DNA of 44,954 nt from JBFWUW01 sp050247075 (GCA_050247075.1 JBFWUW010000061.1:1-44954), one strand, 5' to 3'. Positions 17,053 through 25,097 are shown, counted from the stretch's first letter. A program made the numbers and translations. Notes: generated from the letters alone by a model not told the origin.

Positions 17053-17676
17053 ATGCGAAAAGATTCTTGGTCCATCCCGACTTGCCTGACTGCCGCGGCC
17101 ATCGCCGTTGGCTTGATCTTGGGGGGTCTGGCCATGCCGAGAGCGGCGGAAGATATTCCATCCCAGGCAAAGCAGCCCACGGACAAGCCGCAACCAACGG
17201 CCGACTCTCCAGCGGCTGAATCCACGGGCGGCCAGCCTGCGTCGGGCAAGTCGCACGAGAATCTCTCGCTGCGCGGCAAGGTGGTCTACTTGGCCGAGGC
17301 GTTGCAACGGCGCTTTGGAATTGAGACCGACGCCGACGCCGTCCGTCAACAAGTCGCGCTAGAGACGGATGAAGGAGAACTGTATCCTATCGTCAAGGAT
17401 GCTCGCGGCCGCGGGTTTCTACTAGACGATCGGCTGCGTGATGTCGAGATGGAGTTGCTGGTGCGCCGCCATATCGGTTCGCCCGTGGTGCAGGTGATTC
17501 GCGTGTACACCATCAAACCCGACGGCCGTTACGAACTAGACTACTGGTGCGACATTTGCGCCATTCCGATGTACGAACTGAAACAATGCGAGTGCTGCCA
17601 AGGACCGATCCGCCTGCGCGAGCGGCCGGCGGGCTCGGCCACCAAGACAGCCGGCGAAGCTGGGAGCCAGCCATGA
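17053..17676 (+). CDS. Secreted or membrane-anchored Cys-motif protein, coupled to ClpP-like gene
   Basis: A 207-residue protein with an N-terminal hydrophobic segment (about residues 9-27) that is a signal peptide or anchor. A Pro/Thr/Ser-rich linker follows to about residue 68. Then comes a compact domain (RGKVVYLAEALQRRFGIETD, GRGFLLDDRLRDVEMELLVRRHIGSPVVQVIRVY) and a C-terminal cysteine cluster CDICAIPMYELKQCECCQGP that could bind metal. I do not recognise a family. The stop overlaps the next start as ATGA (17673-17676), so translation is probably coupled to the ClpP-like protein. The middle segment may be a binding or adaptor domain; this is inference. Confidence 0.7.
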   Translation: MRKDSWSIPTCLTAAAIAVGLILGGLAMPRAAEDIPSQAKQPTDKPQPTADSPAAESTGGQPASGKSHENLSLRGKVVYLAEALQRRFGIETDADAVRQQVALETDEGELYPIVKDARGRGFLLDDRLRDVEMELLVRRHIGSPVVQVIRVYTIKPDGRYELDYWCDICAIPMYELKQCECCQGPIRLRERPAGSATKTAGEAGSQP

Positions 17677-18251
17677 AGCAACAGGACCACGAAGGCCCGC
17701 GCGAAGTCTCGCTGGTTGGCGATATGACCGACGGCGAGGGGGATCTGACCGCCAAACTTTTGGAGATTCCCCCCGGCCAGGAATGCGTGTTGTATATCGA
17801 CTCTCCCGGCGGCAGCCCTTACAGCGCGCTAGCGGTCGCGTCGCTGATTCTCATGCGCGGGCTGAAGGCCACGGGTATTGTCACGGGCGAATGTTCATCG
17901 GCGGCGCTGTGGCCGTTCGCGGCTTGCCAGCGGCGGATCGTCACACCCTTTAGCGTACTGCTGTTTCACCCCATGAAATGGCAGAGCGAGGAGCATGTCG
18001 GCCTGCTGGAAGCAGCCGAGTGGGCCAGGCATTTCGGGCATCTGGAACGCGACATGGACCAACTACTGGCCGACCTGTTTGGCGTGCCATACGCCCAGAT
18101 CGACCCCTGGATGCGTCCTGGCCGCTACGTCAGCGGGCGAGACCTGGCGGCGGTGGGCCTGGCCGAAATGGTCGAATTGAAACGCCTGGAGATATTCTCC
18201 AAGAACGGTGCGCCGCGGACCCGCAAGCCGGCCCGCGCGGGACGCGGGTAG
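17673..18251 (+). CDS. ClpP-like serine protease family protein
   Basis: A 192-residue protein. CVLYIDSPGGSPYSALAVASLI at residues 39-60 is the ClpP oxyanion-strand motif. GECSSAAL places Ser76 at the catalytic serine position and SVLLFHP gives His99 at the expected spacing. A later IDPWMRPGRYVSGRDLAAVGLAEMV matches the C-terminal ClpP/SppA-type segment that carries the third residue. No Clp ATPase gene is nearby, and it is unlikely to be the housekeeping ClpP. The ATG at 17673 is chosen because it overlaps the upstream stop (ATGA) and has GGGAG before it. Membership of the wider ClpP/crotonase superfamily is clear; activity is not proven. Confidence 0.8.
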   Translation: MKQQDHEGPREVSLVGDMTDGEGDLTAKLLEIPPGQECVLYIDSPGGSPYSALAVASLILMRGLKATGIVTGECSSAALWPFAACQRRIVTPFSVLLFHPMKWQSEEHVGLLEAAEWARHFGHLERDMDQLLADLFGVPYAQIDPWMRPGRYVSGRDLAAVGLAEMVELKRLEIFSKNGAPRTRKPARAGRG

Positions 18252-18258
18252 CACCGTT

Positions 18259-18347
18259 TGTAGGAGGCGATTTCATCGCCGATTCCGTAGGAGGCGTTTC
18301 CAACGCCGATTGGCACGGTCCATCACGCATCCATCGGCGATGGAACG
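18259..18347. repeat. Family A repeat cluster: two direct units and a partial inverted unit
   Basis: Unit 1 (18259-18284) carries a GGCGAT/ATCGCC stem. Unit 2 (18286-18311) carries GGCGTT/AACGCC. A partial inverted unit lies at 18330-18347 (CCATCGGCGATGGAACG). It starts 8 bp after the ClpP-like stop. The two stem versions lie side by side here. Confidence 0.75.
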
Positions 18348-18395
18348 ACCGTTTGCCTGCGTCTGAGAGGCTAACCATTATTGATGGAGAGATTC

Positions 18396-18830
18396 ATGGA
18401 ACCGCGCATCAGCCTGATAACGCTCGGCGTGCGCGACTTGCCCCGCGCCGTTAAATTCTATCGCGATGGCTTGGGCTTTCCCACCGACTATCAAGATGGC
18501 GGGCCGGTGGCGTTTTTCTCCACCGGCGGTGCGCGGCTGTCACTCTTTCCCACGGACGAATTGGCGCACGACATCTCGCCTTCGCTTGCGGCGGAGACCG
18601 GCCCTTTCAGCGGCATCACGCTGGCGCACAACGTACGCCGCAAGGAAGAAGTCGCGGAGGTGCTTGCCCTGGCTGAACGAGCCGGCGGAATGATCGTGAA
18701 GCCCGCGCAAGATGTCTTTTGGGGAGGGCATAGCGGCTACTTCCGCGATCCCGATGGACACTATTGGGAAGTCGCCTGGAATCCACACTTTCCACTGCTG
18801 GAGGATGGCACGCTCGATCTGCATCCTTAG
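18396..18830 (+). CDS. VOC (glyoxalase-like) family protein
   Basis: A 144-residue protein with LITLGVRDLPRAVKFYRDGLGFP at the start and GGHSGYFRDPDGHYWEVAWNP near the end, the paired motifs of the VOC fold often labelled glyoxalase. Substrate and metal are not determined. The ATG at 18396 is preferred because GGAGA lies 5 bases upstream; TTG (18381) and ATG (18384) are alternatives a few residues earlier. It converges with the rhodanese gene 28 bp away. Confidence 0.85.
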   Translation: MEPRISLITLGVRDLPRAVKFYRDGLGFPTDYQDGGPVAFFSTGGARLSLFPTDELAHDISPSLAAETGPFSGITLAHNVRRKEEVAEVLALAERAGGMIVKPAQDVFWGGHSGYFRDPDGHYWEVAWNPHFPLLEDGTLDLHP

Positions 18831-18858
18831 CGCGGCGGCGCTTGCCAAGCGGCATTTC

Positions 18859-19230
18859 CTAGGCCTCTGTCTTCAGCCCGGCATCGCGCCACGCGCGGAT
18901 TCCTCCGGCGAGCGACAGAACATTGGTGTAGCCCATCTGTTGCAGGCTCTGGGCCGCCAAGGCCGAGCGATACCCGCCGCCACAATACAGCACGATCGGC
19001 GCTGCCGTATCGGGAATGCGTTCCTCGATGTCGCGCTCGAGAATGCCGCGTCCTAGGTGCTCGGCCTGGGGCAAATGGCCGGCCGCCCACTCGCTCTCCT
19101 CCCGAACATCGATCAAGCGAAATGTCTCGCCGCTATCAAGCCGGGCTTGGACTTCGTCGATGGTCGTCTCGCTAATGTTCGCGCGAGCCTGTTCCGAAAT
19201 TCTAAGGAAGCGGGGAGAGTGCTTGGCCAT
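18859..19230 (-). CDS. Rhodanese-like domain protein
   Basis: A 123-residue single-domain rhodanese. ISETTIDEVQARLDSGETFRLIDVREESEWAAGHLPQAEHLGRG is the first conserved block. LYCGGGYRSALAAQSLQQMGYTNVLSLAGGIRAW holds the active-site Cys83 in a CGGGYRS loop. The domain carries a persulfide and transfers sulfur; the acceptor is unknown. It has no signal peptide and is probably cytoplasmic. Family A repeats at 19251-19306 lie just upstream of its start, between it and the gene at 19356. Confidence 0.9.
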   Translation of the reverse strand: MAKHSPRFLRISEQARANISETTIDEVQARLDSGETFRLIDVREESEWAAGHLPQAEHLGRGILERDIEERIPDTAAPIVLYCGGGYRSALAAQSLQQMGYTNVLSLAGGIRAWRDAGLKTEA

Positions 19231-19250
19231 ACGGCACCTTGGGCATCAAT

Positions 19251-19306
19251 TGTAGGAGGCGATTCCATCGCCGATCGTTACGTGTAGGAGGCGATTCCAT
19301 CGCCGA
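19251..19306 (+). repeat. Family A direct pair
   Basis: Two head-to-tail units (19251-19275 and 19283-19306) both carry the GGCGAT-TCC-ATCGCC stem. They lie between two minus-strand genes, 50 bp after the stop of the gene at 19356-20441 and 21 bp before the rhodanese start. Confidence 0.8.
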
Positions 19307-19355
19307 CAGCCCCCGAGGAACCAGCGGCGATCGGCGTTCGTATCGGCCAGGGGGT

Positions 19356-20441
19356 TCACAAAATGGTCTTGGGAGGCATCGCCGCCGGAGCATCCACGAA
19401 GCTGTCGAGGGCCGCCCGCAGTTCGCCGGCGATCTTTTCAAATTCGGCCGGTTCGCAAATAAACCGGATCTCGTAGTTGCGTTCCTTGCCACAAAACCGC
19501 CGTTCCAAAATCGTCACTTTGTGCCCCCCGCGGCGCGTGTGGATCACGGTCTCCAACGCGTCGCGATCTCCCTGCCGCACTACCGAGCAATCGGCCACGT
19601 CCGCTAGCGGGTCTTGCTGTTTGACTGTGTCGGCCATCGTCTTTTGCAAGTCGCGCGGGTCGATGGGCCGCGCCGGAGTAGCCAGCACCCGCAAGGAATC
19701 GGTGAAGTTGCCGTGTGTCTTGCCTGATGCGAAAAACAGCACCTTGTCGCTGGGGCCAAAGCCGGGCTTCCACCCCTGGGGCAGTTTCAGGGCGAAACGA
19801 AAGTCTTGCTGCAGCCAGTAGCCCTCCGGCATTTTTTGCAAGCCGGTATGGGGCGGCGTAAAGTTGGCCGATACCAGCAACTCCTCAAAGTCCAGGCGAT
19901 AGGCCTCGTAGTGGGCTTCGTCCGTGGCCAGAGTGAAAGTGTACAGCGTGTCGTGGCTGATCAGGCGGATCTGTTCTTCGTACCACAACAAGCCGTCGTC
20001 CCGGCGATGCTCCCGCACCGAAATCAGCCGCTGGCCGATTTCGGCGGCGCGCTCCGGCCCAAAGCGTTGCTCGTCGAGGTCTTCCAGGGCATTCTTGGTC
20101 AGCCGCGAACCTGGCTCTGCGCGCTGCTGCTCCGCCAGATCATCGGCTTGTTGGCGTTCCCGAAAGCTTTCCAGCGTTTCGGGCGCTACGCTCAATTCGC
20201 AGGCCACATACCCCACGGGCGAATCGTCCTCTTGCGGCAGCCGCAGCACGAAGGCGCGGTCGTCCTCGCCCCAGGTGATGAGTTCCCAGGCTTGCGGCGC
20301 CCGAACCGTGATGCCGTACCGCTCTACCACCACCCTGCGCCGCGGGTCGGCGGTCTGAGCCAGCGCGGACTGGGCCAGGCATAAAACGGCAGCCAACAGG
20401 CTGCCTCTGCGCAGCAGCACGCTCGGCATGGGGCGGCTCAC
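19356..20441 (-). CDS. Secreted protein of unknown function with duplicated domain
   Basis: A 361-residue protein with a signal peptide (PSVLLRRGSLLAAVLCLAQSALAQ). The mature part seems to hold two similar halves: RYGITVRAPQAWELITWGEDDRAFVL early (about 43-70) and QQDFRFALKLPQGWKPGFGPSDKVLFFA later (about 208-240). Each is followed by a stretch ending in an LDFEELL / LRAALDSF helix. This two-half layout and the P-x-GW motif resemble PsbP/DcrB-type (Mog1-like) domains, a weak assignment by eye. Function is unknown. The start could be 20441 or the second Met at 20429; both keep the signal peptide. Confidence 0.6.
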   Translation of the reverse strand: MSRPMPSVLLRRGSLLAAVLCLAQSALAQTADPRRRVVVERYGITVRAPQAWELITWGEDDRAFVLRLPQEDDSPVGYVACELSVAPETLESFRERQQADDLAEQQRAEPGSRLTKNALEDLDEQRFGPERAAEIGQRLISVREHRRDDGLLWYEEQIRLISHDTLYTFTLATDEAHYEAYRLDFEELLVSANFTPPHTGLQKMPEGYWLQQDFRFALKLPQGWKPGFGPSDKVLFFASGKTHGNFTDSLRVLATPARPIDPRDLQKTMADTVKQQDPLADVADCSVVRQGDRDALETVIHTRRGGHKVTILERRFCGKERNYEIRFICEPAEFEKIAGELRAALDSFVDAPAAMPPKTIL

Positions 20442-20713
20442 TTTCCGCGACGATCGAGGCCGCGGGAATAGGGGTGTTTATCCGCGAAACGATCCCCCAT
20501 GATACCCGACTCCGCGATGAGAGTCGATAAAACGGGCACTGGACGGCACCCCAGCGGTCTAGAACGACCTCCTGGGCGGGTCCGCACAGTCCCACGAAAA
20601 GCTGATAGCGGACAGCTTCTCCGCGGATGGCTTTTCCGCACCCCCCTCAACTCCACCCAGGGCCATGCGGCATTCCGCCGCGCTGACCCTGGGCCCGGCC
20701 GATCAACTCAAGA
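20442..20713. other. Intergenic stretch with a GC-rich hairpin
   Basis: This gap lies between two minus-strand genes and has no ORF I can support. CCCAGGG near 20657 pairs with CCCTGGG near 20686, enclosing a GCGG-CATT-CCGC inner stem. No T-run follows on the minus strand, so it is not a standard terminator. Confidence 0.35.
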
Positions 20714-21040
20714 TTAAAATTGGTCCAAGATGAAATGGTGTCCGCTGTGATACCGGCGGGCCGACGGAAACGAATTGTGCCAGCCACGGTTGTAGACCGG
20801 CACGCGCATTTCTTGCGGGTAACGGTAGTACAAATCCTCGGAGCTTTTGAAGTAGTCACGGCTCCAAAAGTTCTGGGGATACCAGACATACGGATAGTGG
20901 TAGAAGCGGTTCCAGTCTTGGGTGCCGTAGGTGCGGCCCCATTGGCGGCCATAGGCTTGTTCCGCCTGGGCGGTCGTGCCGCCAAAGGCCGTGGCTAACG
21001 CCAGAGCGCAGCATGCCGCCAGTATCGATCGACGAATCAT
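20714..21040 (-). CDS. Small secreted aromatic-rich protein
   Basis: A 108-residue protein with a signal peptide (RRSILAACCALALATAFGGTTAQA). The mature part is rich in Tyr, Trp, Arg and His, ending RGWHNSFPSARRYHSGHHFILDQF. That C-terminal pattern (GWHN...RRYH.G.HFILD) is one I associate with a family of small planctomycete secreted proteins of unknown role; this is from memory. A strong ribosome site (GAGGGGGAA) stands 5 bases before the ATG at 21040, suggesting abundant expression. Confidence 0.7.
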   Translation of the reverse strand: MIRRSILAACCALALATAFGGTTAQAEQAYGRQWGRTYGTQDWNRFYHYPYVWYPQNFWSRDYFKSSEDLYYRYPQEMRVPVYNRGWHNSFPSARRYHSGHHFILDQF

Positions 21041-21371
21041 GGACGTTCCCCCTCACAGTTCGGCGCGGGATAAGAATTGGCTCTAGCCGGCGGCGGCAAG
21101 TCGTAACGAACGCCGGGCCGCGGCTACTGGGCCGTATGTTGAGCATCGGCGCGCCATCCGTCCGGCATTGAACGAATATCCGTCACCCCCGGCATAACCC
21201 ACATCTTGCGCCAAATCGCCATCTTCCAGCATCCCCGCCGGCATCGCTACTACCGGCATAATCGTTCAAGTCTGAACAATCGAACCGCCGAATAATCCGC
21301 TACCAGAAAGTTCCGTTTCCAAATAGTCCCGGCTCTTCACCACCTGGCAGAAACACCACGGGGAGTTCCGC
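21041..21371. other. Divergent intergenic region
   Basis: About 330 bases between the small secreted gene (minus) and the MarR gene (plus). It holds the candidate operator at 21264-21277. No RNA gene or further ORF is supported. Confidence 0.5.
21264..21277. promoter_or_regulatory. Candidate MarR operator
   Basis: GTTCA-AGTC-TGAAC is a perfect 5-bp inverted repeat with a 4-base spacer, about 95 bases before the TTG start of the MarR gene. MarR regulators usually bind such palindromes in their own promoter, so autoregulation of the marR-tolC pair is plausible but unproven. Confidence 0.3.
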
Positions 21372-21917
21372 TTGGAACCTGTCGCAGTTCGCCCAACCGC
21401 CGTTGCTGCCGGCACACCCGCCCCCATTTGCTGGGCTGGGCTGTTTGCCGATGTTACGGCATTGGCCCGGCGGTTGCGCGTCGTCGTCAGCCAACTTGCC
21501 TCGCGGCACGGGCTGTCGGAGGCGCAGTTCGCGGTGCTTTGGCAATGCCAGCAAGCGCCTGCGTCGGGCTTGGGCCAGCATGAGTTGGCGGGCTTGCTGG
21601 CGCTTTCGACCGCGCAGATTAGCACGATTGTAGAACAACTTCGCCAATCAGGCTGGCTGGCAGGGCACCGCGACCCAGCCGACCGCCGCCGCCAATGCTG
21701 GCAACTCACGGCCGCGGGTGCTGAAATCACCCGGCGGATTATGGGCGAACTGTCTGATTGGGCCATCGCCCGCGGGCTGCCATGCGACAACGGCCTTCCC
21801 GGTTCACTGCAAGAATTGCTGCTCGCATTGTCGGCGGACGAACACGCCGCGCCAGCCTTACGACTGTTTCGAGAGCCTTCCACGCCGCCGCCGGCATCGT
21901 CGGAGGCACCGTCATGA
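21372..21917 (+). CDS. MarR-family transcriptional regulator
   Basis: A 181-residue winged-helix protein. LSEAQFAVLWQCQ, GLGQHELAGLLALSTAQISTIVEQLRQSGWLAGHRDPADRRRQCWQLTAAG is the classic MarR core, with the recognition helix and the DxRxR wing (DPADRRRQ). MarR dimers usually repress efflux or stress genes and are released by small ligands. The TTG start at 21372 is supported by GGGAG six bases upstream, and no ATG lies before the domain. The stop overlaps the ATG of the TolC-type gene (ATGA at 21914-21917), so the two are almost certainly one operon. The C-terminus is Pro/Ser-rich. Confidence 0.9.
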   Translation: MEPVAVRPTAVAAGTPAPICWAGLFADVTALARRLRVVVSQLASRHGLSEAQFAVLWQCQQAPASGLGQHELAGLLALSTAQISTIVEQLRQSGWLAGHRDPADRRRQCWQLTAAGAEITRRIMGELSDWAIARGLPCDNGLPGSLQELLLALSADEHAAPALRLFREPSTPPPASSEAPS

Positions 21918-24790
21918 ACCAGCTTCAACCAGCTAATAGTCGGGCGGCCAGGCGAACCGCCAGCCGTTGGGCCATTTGGCTTACCGTGCTGTTGTTTATC
22001 ATTTTGAGCGGTTGCAGCCGCGCGCATTACCGCCGCCAGGCGGACGACCTGGTGAACGATCTGGTCCGACACGGCTGCTACGACGACCGCTACCAGATTC
22101 AAGATTACACCATCAAGATTGGCCCCCAGTCGCGGTTGTTTGACCCGACCTGCCCCGACTATTCGCCCATGCCGCCCGACGACCCCATGGCGCACAAGCT
22201 GATGCATTGCGTGGATGGCAAGAAGGGTTGGAAAGGCTGGCATCGCAATGGCGACCTGGAAGAGACCGAATTCTTCAACTGGCTGGATTACCTGCCCACC
22301 GACGAGCGGGGCCGCGTAGTGGCCAATCTGGAGCAGACGGTGGAGCTAGGCCGAGTGCATTCGCGGTCTTACCAGCAGAACTTGGAGGAACTCTATCTTT
22401 CGGCCTTGGATGTGACCTTTGAGCGGTTCCGTTTTGACAGCCAGTTCTACGGCGGGTACGCCACGACGTTCAACTCGCTGGGCCGTCTGGTGGCGCCGGC
22501 CACCAATGGATCCAACACGTTAACGGCCACCACATTTAATTCCACGTCGGGCAGCAACGGCATTTCGCACCGCGGCGACACGATCGGTGCCACCCGGCTG
22601 TTTCCGGGCGGAGGGCAGTTGGTGACGGAATTCGCCAACAGCCTCGTCTTTCAATTCTCCGGCCCAGACAGGTTCACACCGTCGTCGGTGCTGCACTTTT
22701 CGTTCACGCAGCCGCTGTTGCGGTTGGGAGGACGCCGCCGGGTGCTGGAACGGCTGACGCTGGTCGAACGTTCGTTGTTGTACAATCTGCGTGCCATGGA
22801 GCGCTATCGCCAGGGGTATTACGTCGATGTGGTAACGGGCCGTGACTCCGGCGGCGTTGGCCCGTCGCGCCGCGGCGGCGTCACCGGTGGATCTGGTTTG
22901 GAGGGCTTCGCTGGCATTGGTGCCGGCGGTTTCGGGCGGCTGACGGGCGGAGCCGGTGGTGGCGGGGCGGGGGGATTTGGCGGCGGGGCCGGCGCGGCCC
23001 AAGCCGGCGGGTATCTGGGCTTGTTGCAGCAAAAGCAGGAGATCGAGAATCAGCGGGCCAATGTCGAGGAACTTCGCCGCAGTTACGAACGGTTGAACGA
23101 CCTGACCGAGGCGGGCCGACTGGAGCCTCTGCAAACCAACCAGGCCGCGCAGGCCTTGGCCAATGCCACCAGTGTGTTGCTGACCAACGAAACGCAATAC
23201 CAGACGACCGTTGATAACTTTGTCATCAACGAATTGGGCCTGCCTCCCGATCTTCCTTTCGTGGCGGAAGACGACCAGTTGGCCCAGTTTCAACTGCTCA
23301 ACCCCGACCTGACGGCCTTTGAGCGCGCGGCCGATGCGCATGTGAAAGAACTGACCTCCGCGGTCGATAAAGACCGCCGCATCGAGGCGGGCAACCTGCG
23401 GGCCGCGGCCGAAGCACTAGAAACCTTCGACGAGGATCTAAAAACGGTTCGCGAAAAACTGCTGCCGTTGGTGGAAAAGACCGTCAAGGAAATGCGCACG
23501 GCCGCTAAATCTCGCCGTGAAGAGCTGAAGAAACTGGCCCAGGTTGCCGAACGCCGCAAGGCCAATATCGATCTCGATGAGCGCCGCGCCGCGCTCGACA
23601 GCCATGTGCAGCGCATCGAGGACGATTTTAGGAAGCTGCAAAGGGTCTTTGCCGAAGAGGACGAGGAAGCAGACCCGCCGCCGTTCCCCAGTGCTGGCAC
23701 GCGGCATGAGGAGGACAACTGGCGGGAGTGGCGAGAAACGGCCCCGCTGGAGCAAGTCCGCGATGCGCTGGAACAGCATCTGCAAGATACGCAAGCCGCC
23801 TTGACCGCCAACCCGGAAGACGCCGACCAACTGGCGCTGGCCGAGGAAATTTACGGCTATGTCTGGGAGTTCATCGAACGCCTGAAAGCCCACGCCCAAG
23901 AGATGACGCTGGCCTTTGCCCGGGCGCGGCTGGAGTCGATCACGCTCCCTTGGAACGAACTCGATTCCGACACGGCCCTGCAAATCGCCAGCGACCACCG
24001 CCTGGACTGGATGAATGCCAAGGGGGCGCTGGTCGACACCTGGCGGCTGATTGAATTCAACGCCAACGCCTTGCAAAGCAATTTGCAGATCGTGCTGGAT
24101 GGCGAACTGCGCAACTCGGGCGGGCCGTTTGACTTTCGCGGCGATGCCTCCACCGGCAGGGCCTCGCTGCAGTTCGACGCGCCCCTCAATCGCGTCAGCG
24201 AACGCAACATCTACCGCCAGTCGTTGATCGAGTTTCAACAAGCCCGGCGCAGTTACATGCTGTTCGTCGATCGCGTCAGCCAGGGCCTGCGGGCCATTTT
24301 GCGGACGATGGAACTGAACCAGCTCAACTTTGAACTGCGGCGGCAGGCCGTGTGGACCGCGATTGCCACCGTGGAACAAGCCCAACTGCGGCTGATTGAA
24401 CCGCCGCAAGTTGGCGTCGATGCCACCTTGGGGACGTTGGGCCCCACCACGGCCCGCGACTTGGTCTCGGCCCTCAGCGACCTGCTTTCAACGCAAAACG
24501 ACTATCTCAGCGTATGGGTCAACTACCAGGTACTGCGGATTCAGCTCGACATGGACCTGGGAACGATGCAGATCGACGAAAGGGGCCTATGGGTCGATCC
24601 CGGCGAGATCGGCCAACCGGCCGCCTGGTGCCAGGCCAACTTCGAGGACGAACTGCAAGAGTTGCCCGAGGAACTGCAGCGCGACCTGCGCCAGATTCGG
24701 CCCTGGGACGCCGAGCCGGTGGAACCCCGGTTGGAGCCGGTGGAGAGCGAGGGAAAACGGCTTGGGTTTGTGCTAGACCAGGAGGAATAG
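21914..24790 (+). CDS. TolC-family outer-membrane efflux lipoprotein with Gly-rich insert
   Basis: A 958-residue protein. A signal segment ends in the lipobox LSGC (Cys34), so it is likely a lipoprotein. The body resembles planctomycete TolC relatives: long helical stretches (RANVEELRRSYERLNDLTEAGRLEPLQTNQAAQAL), a beta-barrel-like DAPLNRVSERNIYRQSLIEFQQARRSYM, and a late helical segment with GVDATLGTLGPTTARDLVSALSDLL. A Gly-rich insert lies at about 340-372 (GGAGGGGAGG). A charged coiled-coil region follows at about 500-720 (FDEDLKTVREKLLPLVEKTVKEMRTAAKSRREELKKL). It is roughly twice the length of E. coli TolC. It is coupled to the MarR gene by ATGA. No inner-membrane pump or adaptor gene follows. 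Confidence 0.8.
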   Translation: MNQLQPANSRAARRTASRWAIWLTVLLFIILSGCSRAHYRRQADDLVNDLVRHGCYDDRYQIQDYTIKIGPQSRLFDPTCPDYSPMPPDDPMAHKLMHCVDGKKGWKGWHRNGDLEETEFFNWLDYLPTDERGRVVANLEQTVELGRVHSRSYQQNLEELYLSALDVTFERFRFDSQFYGGYATTFNSLGRLVAPATNGSNTLTATTFNSTSGSNGISHRGDTIGATRLFPGGGQLVTEFANSLVFQFSGPDRFTPSSVLHFSFTQPLLRLGGRRRVLERLTLVERSLLYNLRAMERYRQGYYVDVVTGRDSGGVGPSRRGGVTGGSGLEGFAGIGAGGFGRLTGGAGGGGAGGFGGGAGAAQAGGYLGLLQQKQEIENQRANVEELRRSYERLNDLTEAGRLEPLQTNQAAQALANATSVLLTNETQYQTTVDNFVINELGLPPDLPFVAEDDQLAQFQLLNPDLTAFERAADAHVKELTSAVDKDRRIEAGNLRAAAEALETFDEDLKTVREKLLPLVEKTVKEMRTAAKSRREELKKLAQVAERRKANIDLDERRAALDSHVQRIEDDFRKLQRVFAEEDEEADPPPFPSAGTRHEEDNWREWRETAPLEQVRDALEQHLQDTQAALTANPEDADQLALAEEIYGYVWEFIERLKAHAQEMTLAFARARLESITLPWNELDSDTALQIASDHRLDWMNAKGALVDTWRLIEFNANALQSNLQIVLDGELRNSGGPFDFRGDASTGRASLQFDAPLNRVSERNIYRQSLIEFQQARRSYMLFVDRVSQGLRAILRTMELNQLNFELRRQAVWTAIATVEQAQLRLIEPPQVGVDATLGTLGPTTARDLVSALSDLLSTQNDYLSVWVNYQVLRIQLDMDLGTMQIDERGLWVDPGEIGQPAAWCQANFEDELQELPEELQRDLRQIRPWDAEPVEPRLEPVESEGKRLGFVLDQEE

Positions 24791-24812
24791 CCCCAGCCGT
24801 AACGGCCACCGT

Positions 24813-24968
24813 TCAATTCACCTCAACTGATTCAGTCCCTAAAAATTCGGATTCCTGGTCCGGTTCGCCATCTTTGAGCAGCATGGCGATTACCTCTCGC
24901 ATATTTTCTTGAAATTCGACCAGTGTCTCGCCCCGTGGGTGAACACCGAGAAAGCCGGGAACGGAGGT
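24813..24968 (-). pseudogene. HicB antitoxin C-terminal remnant
   Basis: Fifty-one codons read TSVPGFLGVHPRGETL, then VEFQENMREVIAMLLKDGEP, ending in a stop. This matches the second half of HicB antitoxins (the PGF...G-TLEEA-N-REAI pattern). An in-frame stop lies directly upstream (24969-24971) and no start is present. The N-terminal half is gone, or is in another frame. It is too short for a working antitoxin and is probably left from a second TA locus. Confidence 0.65.
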
Positions 24969-25001
24969 TCAGTTCTCGAAAATGTGCAAACATTGGCTAT
25001 T

Positions 25002-25073
25002 CCGCCGCAAGGCGGCGTCGATGCCATCTTGGCGACATAAATACGCCACCACTGCCCGCGATCTGGTCTCCGG
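25002..25073 (+). pseudogene. Decayed copy of a TolC-gene segment
   Basis: This 72-base stretch aligns with 24401-24471 of the TolC-type gene over its whole length with about one indel: CCGCCGCAAG, GGCGTCGATGCCA, CTTGG, CCCGCGA and TGGTCTC are shared. In frame it begins PPQGGVDAILAT and then hits TAA; the following T-A-R-D-L-V-S is in another frame. It is a relic of a duplicated or paralogous TolC gene. Confidence 0.65.
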
Positions 25074-25097
25074 CTTTAGGAGACTAATTCGGCCAGT

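Larger units (their letters stand above)
24791..25097. other. Scarred intergenic region between TolC-type gene and HicA
   Basis: No intact gene is present. It contains a HicB C-terminal remnant (24813-24968, minus) and a decayed copy of a TolC segment (25002-25073, plus). The two lie about 33 bp apart, which suggests rearrangement. Confidence 0.7.
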
